From: Halobacterium sp. CBA1132
Lineage (GTDB): Archaea; Halobacteriota; Halobacteria; Halobacteriales; Halobacteriaceae
Direction: 5' to 3'
Length of the DNA stretch: 64,000 nucleotides
Assembly: GCF_001485535.1 (NCBI RefSeq)
Contig: NZ_BCMZ01000002.1
Location: 218,773 to 282,772, forward strand
The notes beneath the pieces were generated by a model. It made no database searches. It saw nothing but the letters and a program-made list of their open reading frames with translations, and was not told where the DNA came from. Below are positions 33,850 to 42,160 of this stretch, piece by piece; position 1 is the first letter of the stretch, and the number at the start of each line of letters is the position of its first letter. Both the position numbers and the translations under genes were made by a program.

Positions 33850-35685
33850 CTACGGTCCGGTCGAGGAAGTAGGTAGCTGGATTTTGAGAGTCGTATCATC
33901 AGGAGCGACATGTAGTTCACCATCGGATTTCGTCACTGTCCATTCGAGACACCAGAGCGCCAGCCCCTCCGCGTGATTGAGCGCGGTCTCTTCGCCCGCA
34001 TTAACAGCTTGAATATCTAATTCGGGTAGTCCGTCGGCATCGTCATCGATTTGGAGAACGATCTGCTCTTCATCTGTCCCCGCCTCATCAACAGTGACCG
34101 TAACATCGACGTGAACGTCCCCTTCATTATGCGTCGCGATCTGGTGGACAACATCTGCGACTGCGGTCGGGAACGTCGGTGTCGCTTGGACAGCTATGTC
34201 GTTTGTCTCATCGTTGAACTCGACATCTGCGCACGGAGTGTCGGCATCAACCCCCGCTAACTTCGAGGCTAAATTGTCCAACTCAAGGGGTTCTGGTTCG
34301 GTGTTCTCTTCGGCAAGCAGCTGCTTGATGCGCTGTGTCCGAGACGAAATCGTACTGAGTTCCCACGCAGCACTCTGTACAGCCTTTAAATCTGCTTGGG
34401 CAGCCTCATCGTCGATGCGGGACGCAGCCAATTCAGCTCGTCCGGTGATGATGTTTACCTCGTTTCGAACGTTATGGCGGAGGATGCGATTCAGCACGTT
34501 CACCATCTCGGATCGCTCTTCAAGACTCGCATTCGAAGCCTCAAGCTCAGTCTGTGTTTCGCGGATCTCCTCGATGCGCTGCTGGAGGGCATCCCGTGTC
34601 GAGGCTATCCTCCGGTTGAGGTCGCCAAATTCGTCAGGCCGGTCGGTATTGAACTCCACGTCGTACTGACCATCTTCGATCTGCTCTGCCCGGTCGGTTA
34701 GCCGAGAGAGCGCGCCGGTCACATCTCGGCCGAGAACGCCGACGACACCCACGAGCGCAAGCAGAGTCAACGCTGCAATTCCACTGATCCATCGAAGGGC
34801 TTGCTGGGTTATGACGTACGCTTCACTGGCTGGTGCGTGCTCGATGACAACCCAGTCAGTGTTCGGAACCGCAGCATACGCTGCGACATACTCTCCCTCT
34901 GTCTCAGGCTGGGTCTCGTAGGCTGGTGACTCGGTAAACCCAGAGTCCCCTCGTAGGCCACTGCTGACTGCCGGTGAACGACGATTTCCATCGCGGTATT
35001 GGGTGAGCGTCGCGGCTGCATCATCACTGAACACGACCGTCCCGTTGGAATTGACCACTCGCGTAAAGCCGCCGTCGACGGGATGTTCGAAGCGATCGAA
35101 GATAGTCGCGGTGTCGACTTCGACGACAAGCAACTGCTCCGGGGTCCGACGAATTGGGGAAATAAACCCGATAACTGTCTCATTTTGTACTGCATACGGG
35201 TCGGTCACCTGCACGTCATCGAAATCCTGGAAGGCGAACCGTTCAGTCCAGCCGAGTTCTTCGATGGGTTGCCCATCCATTTCTCCATCTGAGCTGACCG
35301 AAACAGTCTGATTCCGCCGGTCAATTACGTATGCCCGAACGATCTCGGTATCTGATCTGTCCCCTTGCTGTGCCTGTAAATATTCCCGAACCTCGGTGCG
35401 GTCGCCATCCTCGAAGACCGGATGTTCGGAGAGGAGCTGAGCGACGAGTCGGTTCTTGTCACACCATTCTCGCAATTCGTCCGCTTCGGTCTCGGCAGCC
35501 GCGGTCATCGACTGTTGGACGTTGTCCTCCAACAATCCCCCCACCTGTACATATAGGCCGACTGTGCCGATACTGATGATCAGGAGGACGACGAGGAGCG
35601 CCGTAGTAAGTTTCCGTCGGAACGACGACCGCACAACAGCGATGATCGTTCCCAGAACCGGGAGGGAGGACAGGGATCTACGCAT
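33850..35685 (-). CDS. Membrane sensor histidine-kinase-like protein with Cache domain
   Basis: A 611-residue protein. One transmembrane helix at about residues 28-46, an extracellular double-Cache domain (about 55-290), a second helix (about 297-318), a HAMP segment (322-375), a coiled stretch, and the phosphoacceptor box VLNRILRHNVRNEVNI with H404. The ATPase domain looks weak: the N-box reads VVHQIATHNE where ENAIEHN-like sequence is usual, and the G1 box reads DDDADGLPE where DNGPGIP is usual; the GLALWCLEW part is closer to normal. Its start overlaps the stop of the binding-protein gene by 8 bases, so that lipoprotein probably hands its ligand to the Cache domain. It may be a kinase with a degenerate nucleotide site. 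Confidence 0.75.
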   Translation of the reverse strand: MRRSLSSLPVLGTIIAVVRSSFRRKLTTALLVVLLIISIGTVGLYVQVGGLLEDNVQQSMTAAAETEADELREWCDKNRLVAQLLSEHPVFEDGDRTEVREYLQAQQGDRSDTEIVRAYVIDRRNQTVSVSSDGEMDGQPIEELGWTERFAFQDFDDVQVTDPYAVQNETVIGFISPIRRTPEQLLVVEVDTATIFDRFEHPVDGGFTRVVNSNGTVVFSDDAAATLTQYRDGNRRSPAVSSGLRGDSGFTESPAYETQPETEGEYVAAYAAVPNTDWVVIEHAPASEAYVITQQALRWISGIAALTLLALVGVVGVLGRDVTGALSRLTDRAEQIEDGQYDVEFNTDRPDEFGDLNRRIASTRDALQQRIEEIRETQTELEASNASLEERSEMVNVLNRILRHNVRNEVNIITGRAELAASRIDDEAAQADLKAVQSAAWELSTISSRTQRIKQLLAEENTEPEPLELDNLASKLAGVDADTPCADVEFNDETNDIAVQATPTFPTAVADVVHQIATHNEGDVHVDVTVTVDEAGTDEEQIVLQIDDDADGLPELDIQAVNAGEETALNHAEGLALWCLEWTVTKSDGELHVAPDDTTLKIQLPTSSTGP

Positions 35686-36643
35686 CGTCGAGCACCTCGC
35701 CCTCTAAAAACTGTGTTGCGACCGCGAACGGATGCTCTCCATCGAGGAGGACCCGGCTGTTGAGGTCCCGCATTATCGACTTATCGAGTGCTGAAACAAC
35801 AGGAGAGAGTATCTCGAATACCTCCGGATGTTCGTCGATGAGCGGTGCATACGCTGTCGGGGCCGGCTGGTAGGGGAGGAAGTAGTCGCGGTCGTCCTCG
35901 AGGACTGTAACTGTCGACCGGTTGAGCTGCGGATCAGTCGCAAAACCACTCGTAATCTGCACGCGACCCTGTTCGAGTAGTTCGTACGTCAGCCCGATCG
36001 ACGTGACAATAAACGGTTCGGTCTGGGTTGGTTCGCCGTTCGCAGTCTCGATTTCATAATATGAAGCGAGTCCACGCCATCCGTCCTGCCGATGAAAGAA
36101 TTCCTCGTTGACAGCGACACCAGGCGTATCACCACCGTTTCGGATATGGGCTGCCAAATCGCTGATGGTCGATACATCGGTCCGTTTCGCCCATCTTGCG
36201 TCGGCGACGATGACGTACTCGTTCGAAAAGGGAGCCGGGTCAGCCAACTGGACCCGCTGGGAATTAGCGTCTGCTTGGACCTGCTCGAAAAGTGACTCGG
36301 GGTCGGTAATCCGTGTCTCGTGGCGGGGCGGCAGCTGCAGCCACGCCGTACCCGTGTACTCCCAGTACAGGTGTTGATCCCCCGCTGCTGTTGCCTCCCA
36401 GTTCGATAGCGAGTTTCCTGCCCCAATTTCATCGACGGCACGAATCCAATCGATTCTCCGTAGCCGTTCGTAGGCGAGGTAGCCGAGAATCTTCTGCTCA
36501 GTGAACGGCTTCGACCCGATTCGAACGGTTACTGACTCTGTGTCGGGTTGCTGGTTGCTGGCGCAGCCACCCAGGAGTGCGGCAGCACCCACGCCGCCGA
36601 CGCGACCGGCCCGCCCGAGATACTGCCGGCGTGTGAGTGCCAT
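35678..36643 (-). CDS. OpuAC/ProX-type substrate-binding lipoprotein
   Basis: A 321-residue exported protein with Tat motif TRRQYLGRAGRVGGVGA and lipobox LGGC at about residues 24-27. The mature part has the glycine-betaine/choline-binding fold: VTVRIGSKPFTEQKILGYLA, WEATAAGDQHLYWEYTGTAW, then the Trp/Tyr-rich site and TYELLEQGRVQITSGFATDP. This family feeds ABC importers, but no permease or ATPase is in the region. Instead its gene overlaps a Cache-domain sensor gene downstream by 8 bases, which suggests a signalling job. Start ATG 36643 is 62 bases upstream of the next recognisable A/T-rich patch. Confidence 0.82.
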   Translation of the reverse strand: MALTRRQYLGRAGRVGGVGAAALLGGCASNQQPDTESVTVRIGSKPFTEQKILGYLAYERLRRIDWIRAVDEIGAGNSLSNWEATAAGDQHLYWEYTGTAWLQLPPRHETRITDPESLFEQVQADANSQRVQLADPAPFSNEYVIVADARWAKRTDVSTISDLAAHIRNGGDTPGVAVNEEFFHRQDGWRGLASYYEIETANGEPTQTEPFIVTSIGLTYELLEQGRVQITSGFATDPQLNRSTVTVLEDDRDYFLPYQPAPTAYAPLIDEHPEVFEILSPVVSALDKSIMRDLNSRVLLDGEHPFAVATQFLEGEVLDDA

Positions 36644-37011
36644 ATAAAAATATCTGTACCGGCGAATGACATTATAATTATGGGGGGTACTTATTCACCT
36701 TCTGAAACGAATGTGAAACGCCGACTAATCCTGTGTAGATGCCGTAATGGCGATACTACTGGTCATATGTTGGAGGGGGAGATATCCTATTGATGGCTCA
36801 CTGAGTCAATTAACACTGCGATGGCTAATGACAGTATTACCGGTATATATGACGGCTGCTAATTCTATAACCGCCGTGCTCGGCACTTAGCCCCGCGCTA
36901 ATGGCGAGAATTGCGGTCACCGAACCGTCATACCTGCACGAGTACGTTGCCGAAGAGGATACTGAATTACGGGTTCAGCTAATGTGATTCATCAGTAACC
37001 TACTCCGTAGT
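36644..37011. other. A/T-rich divergent intergenic region
   Basis: About 370 bases between the OpuAC-type gene and tauE. A 28-codon frame at 36901-36987 on the plus strand (MARIAVTEPSYLHEYVAEED) is protein-like but too short to identify, and may be a gene relic. The rest is A/T-rich with several TATA-like patches and must hold both divergent promoters. No shared sulfur-operator core was found here. Confidence 0.4.
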
Positions 37012-37932
37012 ATGAGGACACGCAAATCCAGAGCCGATCCCCACCAGTTCATCGCGCACCTGCTTCATTTCCGGTATCGAGAAGTGACGATGACGCTCGC
37101 GACGCTCGCGGTTTTCACGAGCGCGATCGTCTTTTTCCCGGGATGGGGGAACGTTATGAAAGGTATTCAGTCGGATGTTTCGACCGAGTTATTCCTGCTA
37201 TTTGCTGTCGTCGCTATCGTCGCAGGTGTCGTGAAAGGGATGATCGGATTCGGATATGCACTCATTACGACGCCTATCTTCGCCTCTGTTATTGACCCGA
37301 CGCTCGCGGTGGTCGTTCTCGCAATCCCGCCCTGGATGATCAATATGTTCCAGATTGGCGAGACCAAGACTGGAATCTCATTTGTCCGTCAAGAATGGAT
37401 CCTCGTCTTACTGGCGATTGCGGGATCAATCACTGGCGTCTACGTCCTTGCACAGTATACCGCTGGACCGATTGTGCCGTTCCTCATCGGCGTAATCATC
37501 TTCGCATACGTCGTTTTCCAAGTCGTTCAGAACTTTGTGACAATCGAAGAAGCACACCACCCAGTCGCACTCAGTACTGCTGGCTTTCTTGAGGGGTTCC
37601 TGCTCGCAGCATCCAACCTCGGCCCACTACTCCCGGCGTATTTCCATACGTTCGAGCGTGACACCGAGCGCTATATTGGCGGGCTCTCCATGGTTTTGGG
37701 AATTATCTTCACGGTCCGCATTCTTCAGATGGCTCTTTTCACAGATCTCATGACTACGTACCGGCTCTGGCTCGGGTCCGTGATTGCGGTCATCACGATT
37801 GTGGGGCTTCTCCTCGGAACCTATCTGCGGCGGCTCGAAGTCGACGAGCAGAAATTCAACTGGTTCGTCATCACCCTGCTGTTCGTCATCTCGCTCAACA
37901 TCTTCCGGAATACGATTCCGAAACTATTCTAG
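37012..37932 (+). CDS. TauE/SafE-family sulfite/anion exporter
   Basis: A 306-residue membrane protein with about eight transmembrane segments. The first TauE repeat is VAGVVKGMIGFGYALITTPI, with the GxGFG-like signature; further family text is DPTLAVVVLAIPPWMINMFQ, HHPVALSTAGFLEGFLLAAS. A later start at ATG 37090 (MTLATLAVF) would remove a basic 26-residue tail and is equally likely. TauE/SafE proteins export sulfite or organosulfonates; here it is the first gene of the sulfur island. The dsrE relic converges on its 3' end five bases away. Confidence 0.8.
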   Translation: MRTRKSRADPHQFIAHLLHFRYREVTMTLATLAVFTSAIVFFPGWGNVMKGIQSDVSTELFLLFAVVAIVAGVVKGMIGFGYALITTPIFASVIDPTLAVVVLAIPPWMINMFQIGETKTGISFVRQEWILVLLAIAGSITGVYVLAQYTAGPIVPFLIGVIIFAYVVFQVVQNFVTIEEAHHPVALSTAGFLEGFLLAASNLGPLLPAYFHTFERDTERYIGGLSMVLGIIFTVRILQMALFTDLMTTYRLWLGSVIAVITIVGLLLGTYLRRLEVDEQKFNWFVITLLFVISLNIFRNTIPKLF

Positions 37933-37936
37933 CGCG

Positions 37937-38275
37937 TTAGGGTTTGATATACGCATATCCCTCGTTCTGGAGGCGCGTTAACTCGCCAACGCCAGACGAC
38001 ACGAGTTCGACGCCTTCGATGAGATCGTCTTCTGAGATATCGGTGCCTTCGATCGTATTGCTGCATTGCTTGACTGTCACGCCACGGTCGAACAAATCCA
38101 TGATTTGCTCGCGCTGCTGTGACATCGATTTCAGGAGTTCCAACCGCTGCTATTTGCAATAAGCACGACAGCTTCGGCATCGATGGTTTCGCCGTTCTAG
38201 AGATTTGCAATATTCCCGACGGCACGGGCGTGAAGTTCCGACTCGTCGTTCGAGTGATGAAACGACCGCTCTCAT
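37937..38275 (-). pseudogene. DsrE-family gene with several lesions
   Basis: Starting at an ATG that overlaps the stop of the DUF2270 gene (38273-38275), the family sequence is recovered by changing frame: HHSNDESELHARAVGNIANL, an in-frame TAG, NGETIDAEAVVLIANSSG, then after loss of one base LELLKSMSQQREQIMDLFDR, GVTVKQCSNTIEGTDISEDD and a normal end ELTRLQNEGYAYIKP. So it has a frameshift after the start, one amber codon and a one-base deletion. The 68-codon open frame at 37937-38143 is only the tail. Other dsrE genes 2 kb away are intact. Confidence 0.8.
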
Positions 38276-38991
38276 TTGCGTCGCTGTTCCCGGAGATCCT
38301 CTGCTCGGAGTTCGCCTTTCGCATGCCATGTCCGCGGCCGACACCCGATGATAATGGCGGTAAGGTAGAAGAGTCCAACAGTAACAAGAATAACGACACC
38401 CGAAATCATGCCGATTGCTGCACTCTCCACCCACGGTTCGGGAGAGAATGCGGTAATACGGACAAGCCACGCAGCAAGCAGCACCCCAAATAGTGGCAGG
38501 TACACGCGTCGGAGGCGGTGAGCGATTGCCTCTTCGGCGCTGATTTTGATGGTCGGCGTACGATAATCTTCGCTGAGCTTTGCTCGCCAGTCTGGATCAA
38601 CGACGCCGGCTGAAGGGTCGAGTCCGTACGCCCAGACGTTCTCCTGGAGAATCCGAACCCGAGTACGCCAGATTTCGTACCCACGATAGCGACGCGCCTC
38701 GATCACAAGGAAGACCGAGAGCGTCGCCACGCCAATGAGGAGGATGTAATGTGGGTTGTTCGGACTTGAAAACGCCCATGTGATGATTGCGGCCATGACG
38801 ATGACCGCCCAGTTTGTTGTCCGGTCGAGGCGCTCGCGCCAGAGCTTCATCCGATGGATTTCGCCGCGATACAGGTGCGCCATCGCGGAACTGGGCCCCA
38901 TCTCCTCGTCTAGTAACCCTTCCCCGATATTCCGATACTCGGGGTCAGTTGGGTCGACATCCTCAGAGGCGGGACCCGTCATGGATAGCAC
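38272..38991 (-). CDS. DUF2270 membrane protein
   Basis: A 239-residue protein with two pairs of transmembrane helices: TTNWAVIVMAAIITWAF ... YILLIGVATLSVFLVIEA and a second pair (LPLFGVLLAAWLVRI, GMISGVVILVTVGLFYLTAI). The soluble part between them carries YRGYEIWRTRVRILQENVWA, the family hallmark. It is widespread in haloarchaea and of unknown function. Its stop overlaps the ATG of the dsrE relic, so the two once formed an operon, which places DUF2270 in sulfur chemistry here by association only. Confidence 0.75.
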   Translation of the reverse strand: MLSMTGPASEDVDPTDPEYRNIGEGLLDEEMGPSSAMAHLYRGEIHRMKLWRERLDRTTNWAVIVMAAIITWAFSSPNNPHYILLIGVATLSVFLVIEARRYRGYEIWRTRVRILQENVWAYGLDPSAGVVDPDWRAKLSEDYRTPTIKISAEEAIAHRLRRVYLPLFGVLLAAWLVRITAFSPEPWVESAAIGMISGVVILVTVGLFYLTAIIIGCRPRTWHAKGELRAEDLREQRRK

Positions 38992-39028
38992 GTAGAAGTG
39001 AGCATATTACTGTTCGGCTGTCGTGCGA

Positions 39029-39424
39029 TTAGGCGTCTGAGAGTTCGCTGAGGACACGTTCGAATCGCTCCCGAACCTCCGCTGCAACCGAGTCCAGTTC
39101 AGGGTTATCAACCACGGAAAGCATAACCTCCGGGTCGACTGCGCTCACGCCGATTTCGCCCTCGTCCGTCTCATACACGACGACGTTACAGGGCAGAAGC
39201 GTCCCTAACTGGAGTTCTTCTTCGAGGGCCTGGCGCGCAAGCGGGGGATTGCAGGCGCCAAGAATTCGATACTGGCGGAAGTCTTCGTCTAGTTTCTTCT
39301 TGAGCGTCTGTTGGACGTCGATATCACAGAGAACCCCGAACCCCTCCTCTGACAGTGCATTCGTCGTCCGTTCGACGACGTTATCGAATTCCCCGTCGAC
39401 ACGCTTGTCCAGAGTATAGGACAT
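39029..39424 (-). CDS. DUF302-family protein
   Basis: A 131-residue protein starting at MSYTLDKRVDGEFDNVVERT. The DUF302 core is present: ALSEEGFGVLCDIDVQQTLK, FRQYRILGACNPPLARQALE, LGTLLPCNVVVYETDEGEIG, VSAVDPEVML. The GACNPP and LPCNVV cysteines are the conserved family positions and could bind haem or a metal or carry sulfur. DUF302 genes often accompany sulfur-oxidation and Dsr-type clusters. It lies between DUF2270 and the dsrE2-dsrE-tusA operon in the same direction, with 142 bases to dsrE2, so it may have its own promoter. Confidence 0.8.
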   Translation of the reverse strand: MSYTLDKRVDGEFDNVVERTTNALSEEGFGVLCDIDVQQTLKKKLDEDFRQYRILGACNPPLARQALEEELQLGTLLPCNVVVYETDEGEIGVSAVDPEVMLSVVDNPELDSVAAEVRERFERVLSELSDA

Positions 39425-39566
39425 ACTACTCAATTTAGCCACCTCGCTATTAGGTATTGTGTCCGGGGTTCACCAGAGACGGACCGTACTCGGGGAGGTG
39501 ACTCAACCGGAAGCTGGCCAAAAACGAGTTCTAGCCACGTTCACCAACAGTTGAGCCGGATTTGCA

Positions 39567-40139
39567 TTAGATGAGAAGCTGGATGTCAGCGTCAGCCATA
39601 TCCTGAATCGCGGTGGCGGCGCCGACACCGGTCGTCACACCGTCGTAGAAGTCGTCCTCGTCGTAGTCCATGAGGTCGATGGTCATCTGGCAGGCCTGGA
39701 ACTCCACGCCCATGTCGAGAGACGTGTCAATGAGTTCCTCGATGGTCGCCGTATCGTTGTCGTCGATCTTCTTCTCCATCATCCTCGTCGTCACACGGTC
39801 CATCCCAGGAAGCGCAGCGACGGCATTCGGGACCGGCATGTTCGGGTTGCCGACCGAACTCAACTGTAGGTTCTTGGAGCGCTCTTCGTGGAGGATGTCG
39901 AGTCCCCAGAACGTGTGGAAGACTGTGACCTCGTAGCCGAACGCGGCTGCCGTACTCGCGAGGATGAGCGGCGGGTATGCCATGTCCAGCGTACCCTTCG
40001 TCGCGATAATCGACATCTTCGGGTCACTATCGTCCTCCGTCGCCGCGGCGAGTTCAGTCTCCAACTCGTCGATGCGGGCGGCGAGTTCCGCACGGGAGGG
40101 TACGTCCTCACCTTGTGGTTGTGACGTATTCGTACTCAT
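39567..40139 (-). CDS. DsrE2-like (DsrE/DsrF/DrsH) sulfur-transfer protein
   Basis: A 190-residue protein. An N-terminal coiled segment (SRAELAARIDELETELAAAT) precedes the DsrE2 domain: MSIIATKGTLDMAYPPLILA, FGYEVTVFHTFWGLDILHEE, VPNAVAALPGMDRVTTRMMEKK, and the conserved cysteine C150 in VEFQACQMTIDLM. DsrE2 proteins are usually membrane-associated or soluble partners of TusA in sulfane-sulfur relay. It starts two bases after the upstream dsrE stop; with tusA the three genes form a tight operon, so it should accept persulfide sulfur from TusA or from the rhodanese domains. Confidence 0.85.
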   Translation of the reverse strand: MSTNTSQPQGEDVPSRAELAARIDELETELAAATEDDSDPKMSIIATKGTLDMAYPPLILASTAAAFGYEVTVFHTFWGLDILHEERSKNLQLSSVGNPNMPVPNAVAALPGMDRVTTRMMEKKIDDNDTATIEELIDTSLDMGVEFQACQMTIDLMDYDEDDFYDGVTTGVGAATAIQDMADADIQLLI

Positions 40140-40141
40140 CG

Positions 40142-40525
40142 TTAGAACGTGAACACCTGATCGGCGTTCTCGACTTCATCGAGGAACGTAGCCGCACCCG
40201 CGAACTTGGTCGTGACAGTCTCATCAATAGCGTCCTGGTCCCATTCGAGCATGTCGAGGGTCGTCGTGCACGCGACTGTCGTGACGAGATCGCCACCATC
40301 AGCCACCAGCGCGTCGAGGAGGTCGTACGGGTTTGGCATCCCCTCTTCGAGTAGCGGCTCGATCTCCGAGAGGTCGTTCTCACCTTCGAGGAGATGGGTG
40401 AGTCCATCGAAGGTGAAGTAGACGAGAACCTCGGTGTCGGAGGCGAGCGCCGTGTGGCCGAGGTTCATCGCCATCGCGAGGCTCTTCGGGCTGTCGTTGT
40501 CGACGATGATTCCGATTTTCTCCAT
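40142..40525 (-). CDS. dsrE: DsrE-family sulfur-transfer protein
   Basis: A 127-residue small alpha/beta protein: KIGIIVDNDSPKSLAMAMNL, TEVLVYFTFDGLTHLLEGE, and C86 in VTTVACTTTLDML, the position of the sulfur-carrying Cys in DsrE-like subunits. It is the middle gene of tusA-dsrE-dsrE2, 4 bases after tusA and 2 bases before dsrE2. In sulfur oxidisers DsrE-type proteins exchange sulfur with TusA. Here it probably works in the cytoplasm in the same relay; the direction (oxidation or biosynthesis) is not certain. Confidence 0.85.
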   Translation of the reverse strand: MEKIGIIVDNDSPKSLAMAMNLGHTALASDTEVLVYFTFDGLTHLLEGENDLSEIEPLLEEGMPNPYDLLDALVADGGDLVTTVACTTTLDMLEWDQDAIDETVTTKFAGAATFLDEVENADQVFTF

Positions 40526-40529
40526 TGGT

Positions 40530-40772
40530 TTACTCCGTCTTGCGCACGTAGTGCGTGTACACGTCGTCGCCCTCCTGCTGGTCGACGAGTTCGACGCCGT
40601 CGGTCGTGTCCGCCCAGCCGCCGAGATCGCTCATGCTCCCCGGGTCGGTCGCGAGGACCTCGAGGATCTCGCCTTCGGCGAGCTGGTCGATGTTTTGCTT
40701 CGTCTTGACAACGGGCATCGGACAGTTTTCGCCTTTCACGTCGAGAGTTTCAGTGGCTTCGTACTGTGTCAT
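40530..40772 (-). CDS. tusA: TusA-family sulfur carrier
   Basis: An 80-residue TusA protein starting at ATG 40772: MTQYEATETLDVKGENCPMP, VVKTKQNIDQLAEGEILEVL, ATDPGSMSDLGGWADTTDGV. The carrier Cys is C17 in the CPMPVVKTK motif. TusA binds sulfur as a persulfide and passes it between rhodanese and DsrE partners. It is first of three closely spaced genes (tusA-dsrE-dsrE2) and diverges from the first rhodanese/dioxygenase gene across 204 bases. The perfect palindrome CCCAATATTGGG lies 17 bases before its start codon. Confidence 0.9.
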   Translation of the reverse strand: MTQYEATETLDVKGENCPMPVVKTKQNIDQLAEGEILEVLATDPGSMSDLGGWADTTDGVELVDQQEGDDVYTHYVRKTE

Positions 40773-40788
40773 GGTAGTGACTTCACTC

Positions 40789-40800
40789 CCCAATATTGGG
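40789..40800. promoter_or_regulatory. Perfect palindrome before tusA
   Basis: CCCAATATTGGG, a 12-base perfect palindrome starting 17 bases upstream of the tusA ATG, near the expected transcription start. It is A/T-centred and could be a regulator site or part of the initiator region. Confidence 0.4.
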
Positions 40801-40908
40801 TGGAGTTAGAAAAGGATATCGATAGTAATTCCCTTAGTCCACAACACACTACCTTCTGTCCAAGTATAAACTGTCTCAGTAGCCCTAATAGTGGTTTTTG
40901 ACCAATGG

Positions 40909-40939
40909 AGTGTTGTACTATAGTTGAACTACTATACAA
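40909..40939. promoter_or_regulatory. Operator-like palindrome before the first rhodanese/dioxygenase gene
   Basis: TTGTACTATAGTT (40913-40925) and AACTACTATACAA (40927-40939) are inverted copies with 10 of 13 positions paired around one base. The left arm with its preceding bases reads AGTGTTGTA, one change from the AGTATTGT core of the other sulfur promoters. The TATA-like CTTATTT follows four bases later, and ATG 40977 about 37 bases after the palindrome. Confidence 0.5.
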
Positions 40940-40976
40940 AGCCTTATTTGCGAGCAGTAGATAGAGAGGACTGACG

Positions 40977-42158
40977 ATGACCGACGCGGCAAATCCCGAA
41001 TCGGACGAAACGGTCGCATCAACCACGCCTGCAGAGCTGAAGCAACGCATCGATAGCGGCGAGAACGTGTTCATCCTCGACGCACGCTCCGAAAGCGACT
41101 TCGAGGAATGGCACATCGACGGCGAGAACGTCGACGTCGTCAACTACCCATACTTCGAGCTGCTCGACGAGATCCCGGAGGACCTCCACGAACAGCTCCC
41201 CGACGACCGCCGGATCACCGCGCTCTGTGCGAAGGGCGGGTCGAGCGAACTCGTCGCGGACAACCTCGAGGACGCCGGCTACGACGTCGACCACCTCGAA
41301 CGCGGCATGAAGGGCTGGGCGCGCATCTACGAGTACCAGGAACTCGACGTGGACGTCGACGCCACGGTCGCCCAGTACCGCCGTCCCTCCAGCGGCTGTC
41401 TCGCCTACCTCGTCGCCTCGGACGGCGAAGCGGCGGTCGTCGACCCGCTCCGTGCATTCACCGACGAGTACGAACAGGACGCGCGAGCCCTAGGCGCAGA
41501 CATCGTGTACGCGCTCGACACGCACATCCACGCCGACCACATCTCGGGCGTCCGCGACCTCGCCACGGAGACGGACGCAACGGCCGTCCTCCCCGCGGCC
41601 GCCGCCGAGCGCGGTGTCGACTACGACCTGGCCTACGAGACAGTCACCGACGGCGACACACTCTCCGTCGGCGACGTCGAAATCGAGACCATCGCCACGC
41701 CCGGCCACACGACCGGGATGACCGCGTACAAGGTCGGCGACGTACTGTTCACGGGGGACGGCCTGTTCACCGAGAGCGTCGCGCGCCCCGACCTCGAAGA
41801 CCCCGAGGCGGCCAAGGACGCGGCCCGCACGCTCTACGAGAGCCTCCAGGAACAGATCCTTCCTCTCCCCGACGAAACGGTCGTCGCACCGGCACACTTC
41901 AGCGACGCGGCGACGCCGAACGACGACGGCACCTACACCGCGGAACTCGGCGACCTGGTCGAGCGGATGGATGCGCTCACCATGGACGAAGACGAGTTCG
42001 TCGAGTTCATCGTTTCGGACATGCCGCCGCAGCCGGCGAACTACGAGGACATCATCGCGACGAACCTCGGCCAGCAGTCTCCCGACGACGAGGAGGCCTT
42101 CGAGCTGGAGCTCGGCCCGAACAACTGCGCCGCGAGCGAAGAGGCGATGACTAACTAA
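40977..42158 (+). CDS. Rhodanese-persulfide dioxygenase fusion, copy 1
   Basis: A 393-residue cytoplasmic fusion. Residues 16-120 are a rhodanese with active-site C84 in ALCAKGGSS. Residues 130-330 are an ETHE1-like metallo-beta-lactamase fold: first strand RRPSSGCLAYL (C141), iron ligands H183-x-H185-x-D187-H188 in DTHIHADHISG, H244 in TPGHTTG, D261 in FTGDGLF, then the ETHE1 signature ARPDLEDPEAAKDAARTLYE, and H307 in VAPAHFSD. The tail ends LELGPNNCAA (C384). Expected reactions are sulfur transfer by the rhodanese and O2-dependent oxidation of a persulfide to sulfite. The split YeeE/YedE genes follow with a 2-base gap, so uptake and oxidation are co-expressed. Confidence 0.88.
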   Translation: MTDAANPESDETVASTTPAELKQRIDSGENVFILDARSESDFEEWHIDGENVDVVNYPYFELLDEIPEDLHEQLPDDRRITALCAKGGSSELVADNLEDAGYDVDHLERGMKGWARIYEYQELDVDVDATVAQYRRPSSGCLAYLVASDGEAAVVDPLRAFTDEYEQDARALGADIVYALDTHIHADHISGVRDLATETDATAVLPAAAAERGVDYDLAYETVTDGDTLSVGDVEIETIATPGHTTGMTAYKVGDVLFTGDGLFTESVARPDLEDPEAAKDAARTLYESLQEQILPLPDETVVAPAHFSDAATPNDDGTYTAELGDLVERMDALTMDEDEFVEFIVSDMPPQPANYEDIIATNLGQQSPDDEEAFELELGPNNCAASEEAMTN

Positions 42159-42160
42159 CG

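Noticed and set aside
41108..42154. A 348-codon Arg-rich plus-strand open frame overlapping the first fusion gene
   Set aside because: It is a shadow of the high-G+C fusion gene in another frame; it has Arg-rich low-complexity composition and no domain, while the overlapping frame has all catalytic motifs.
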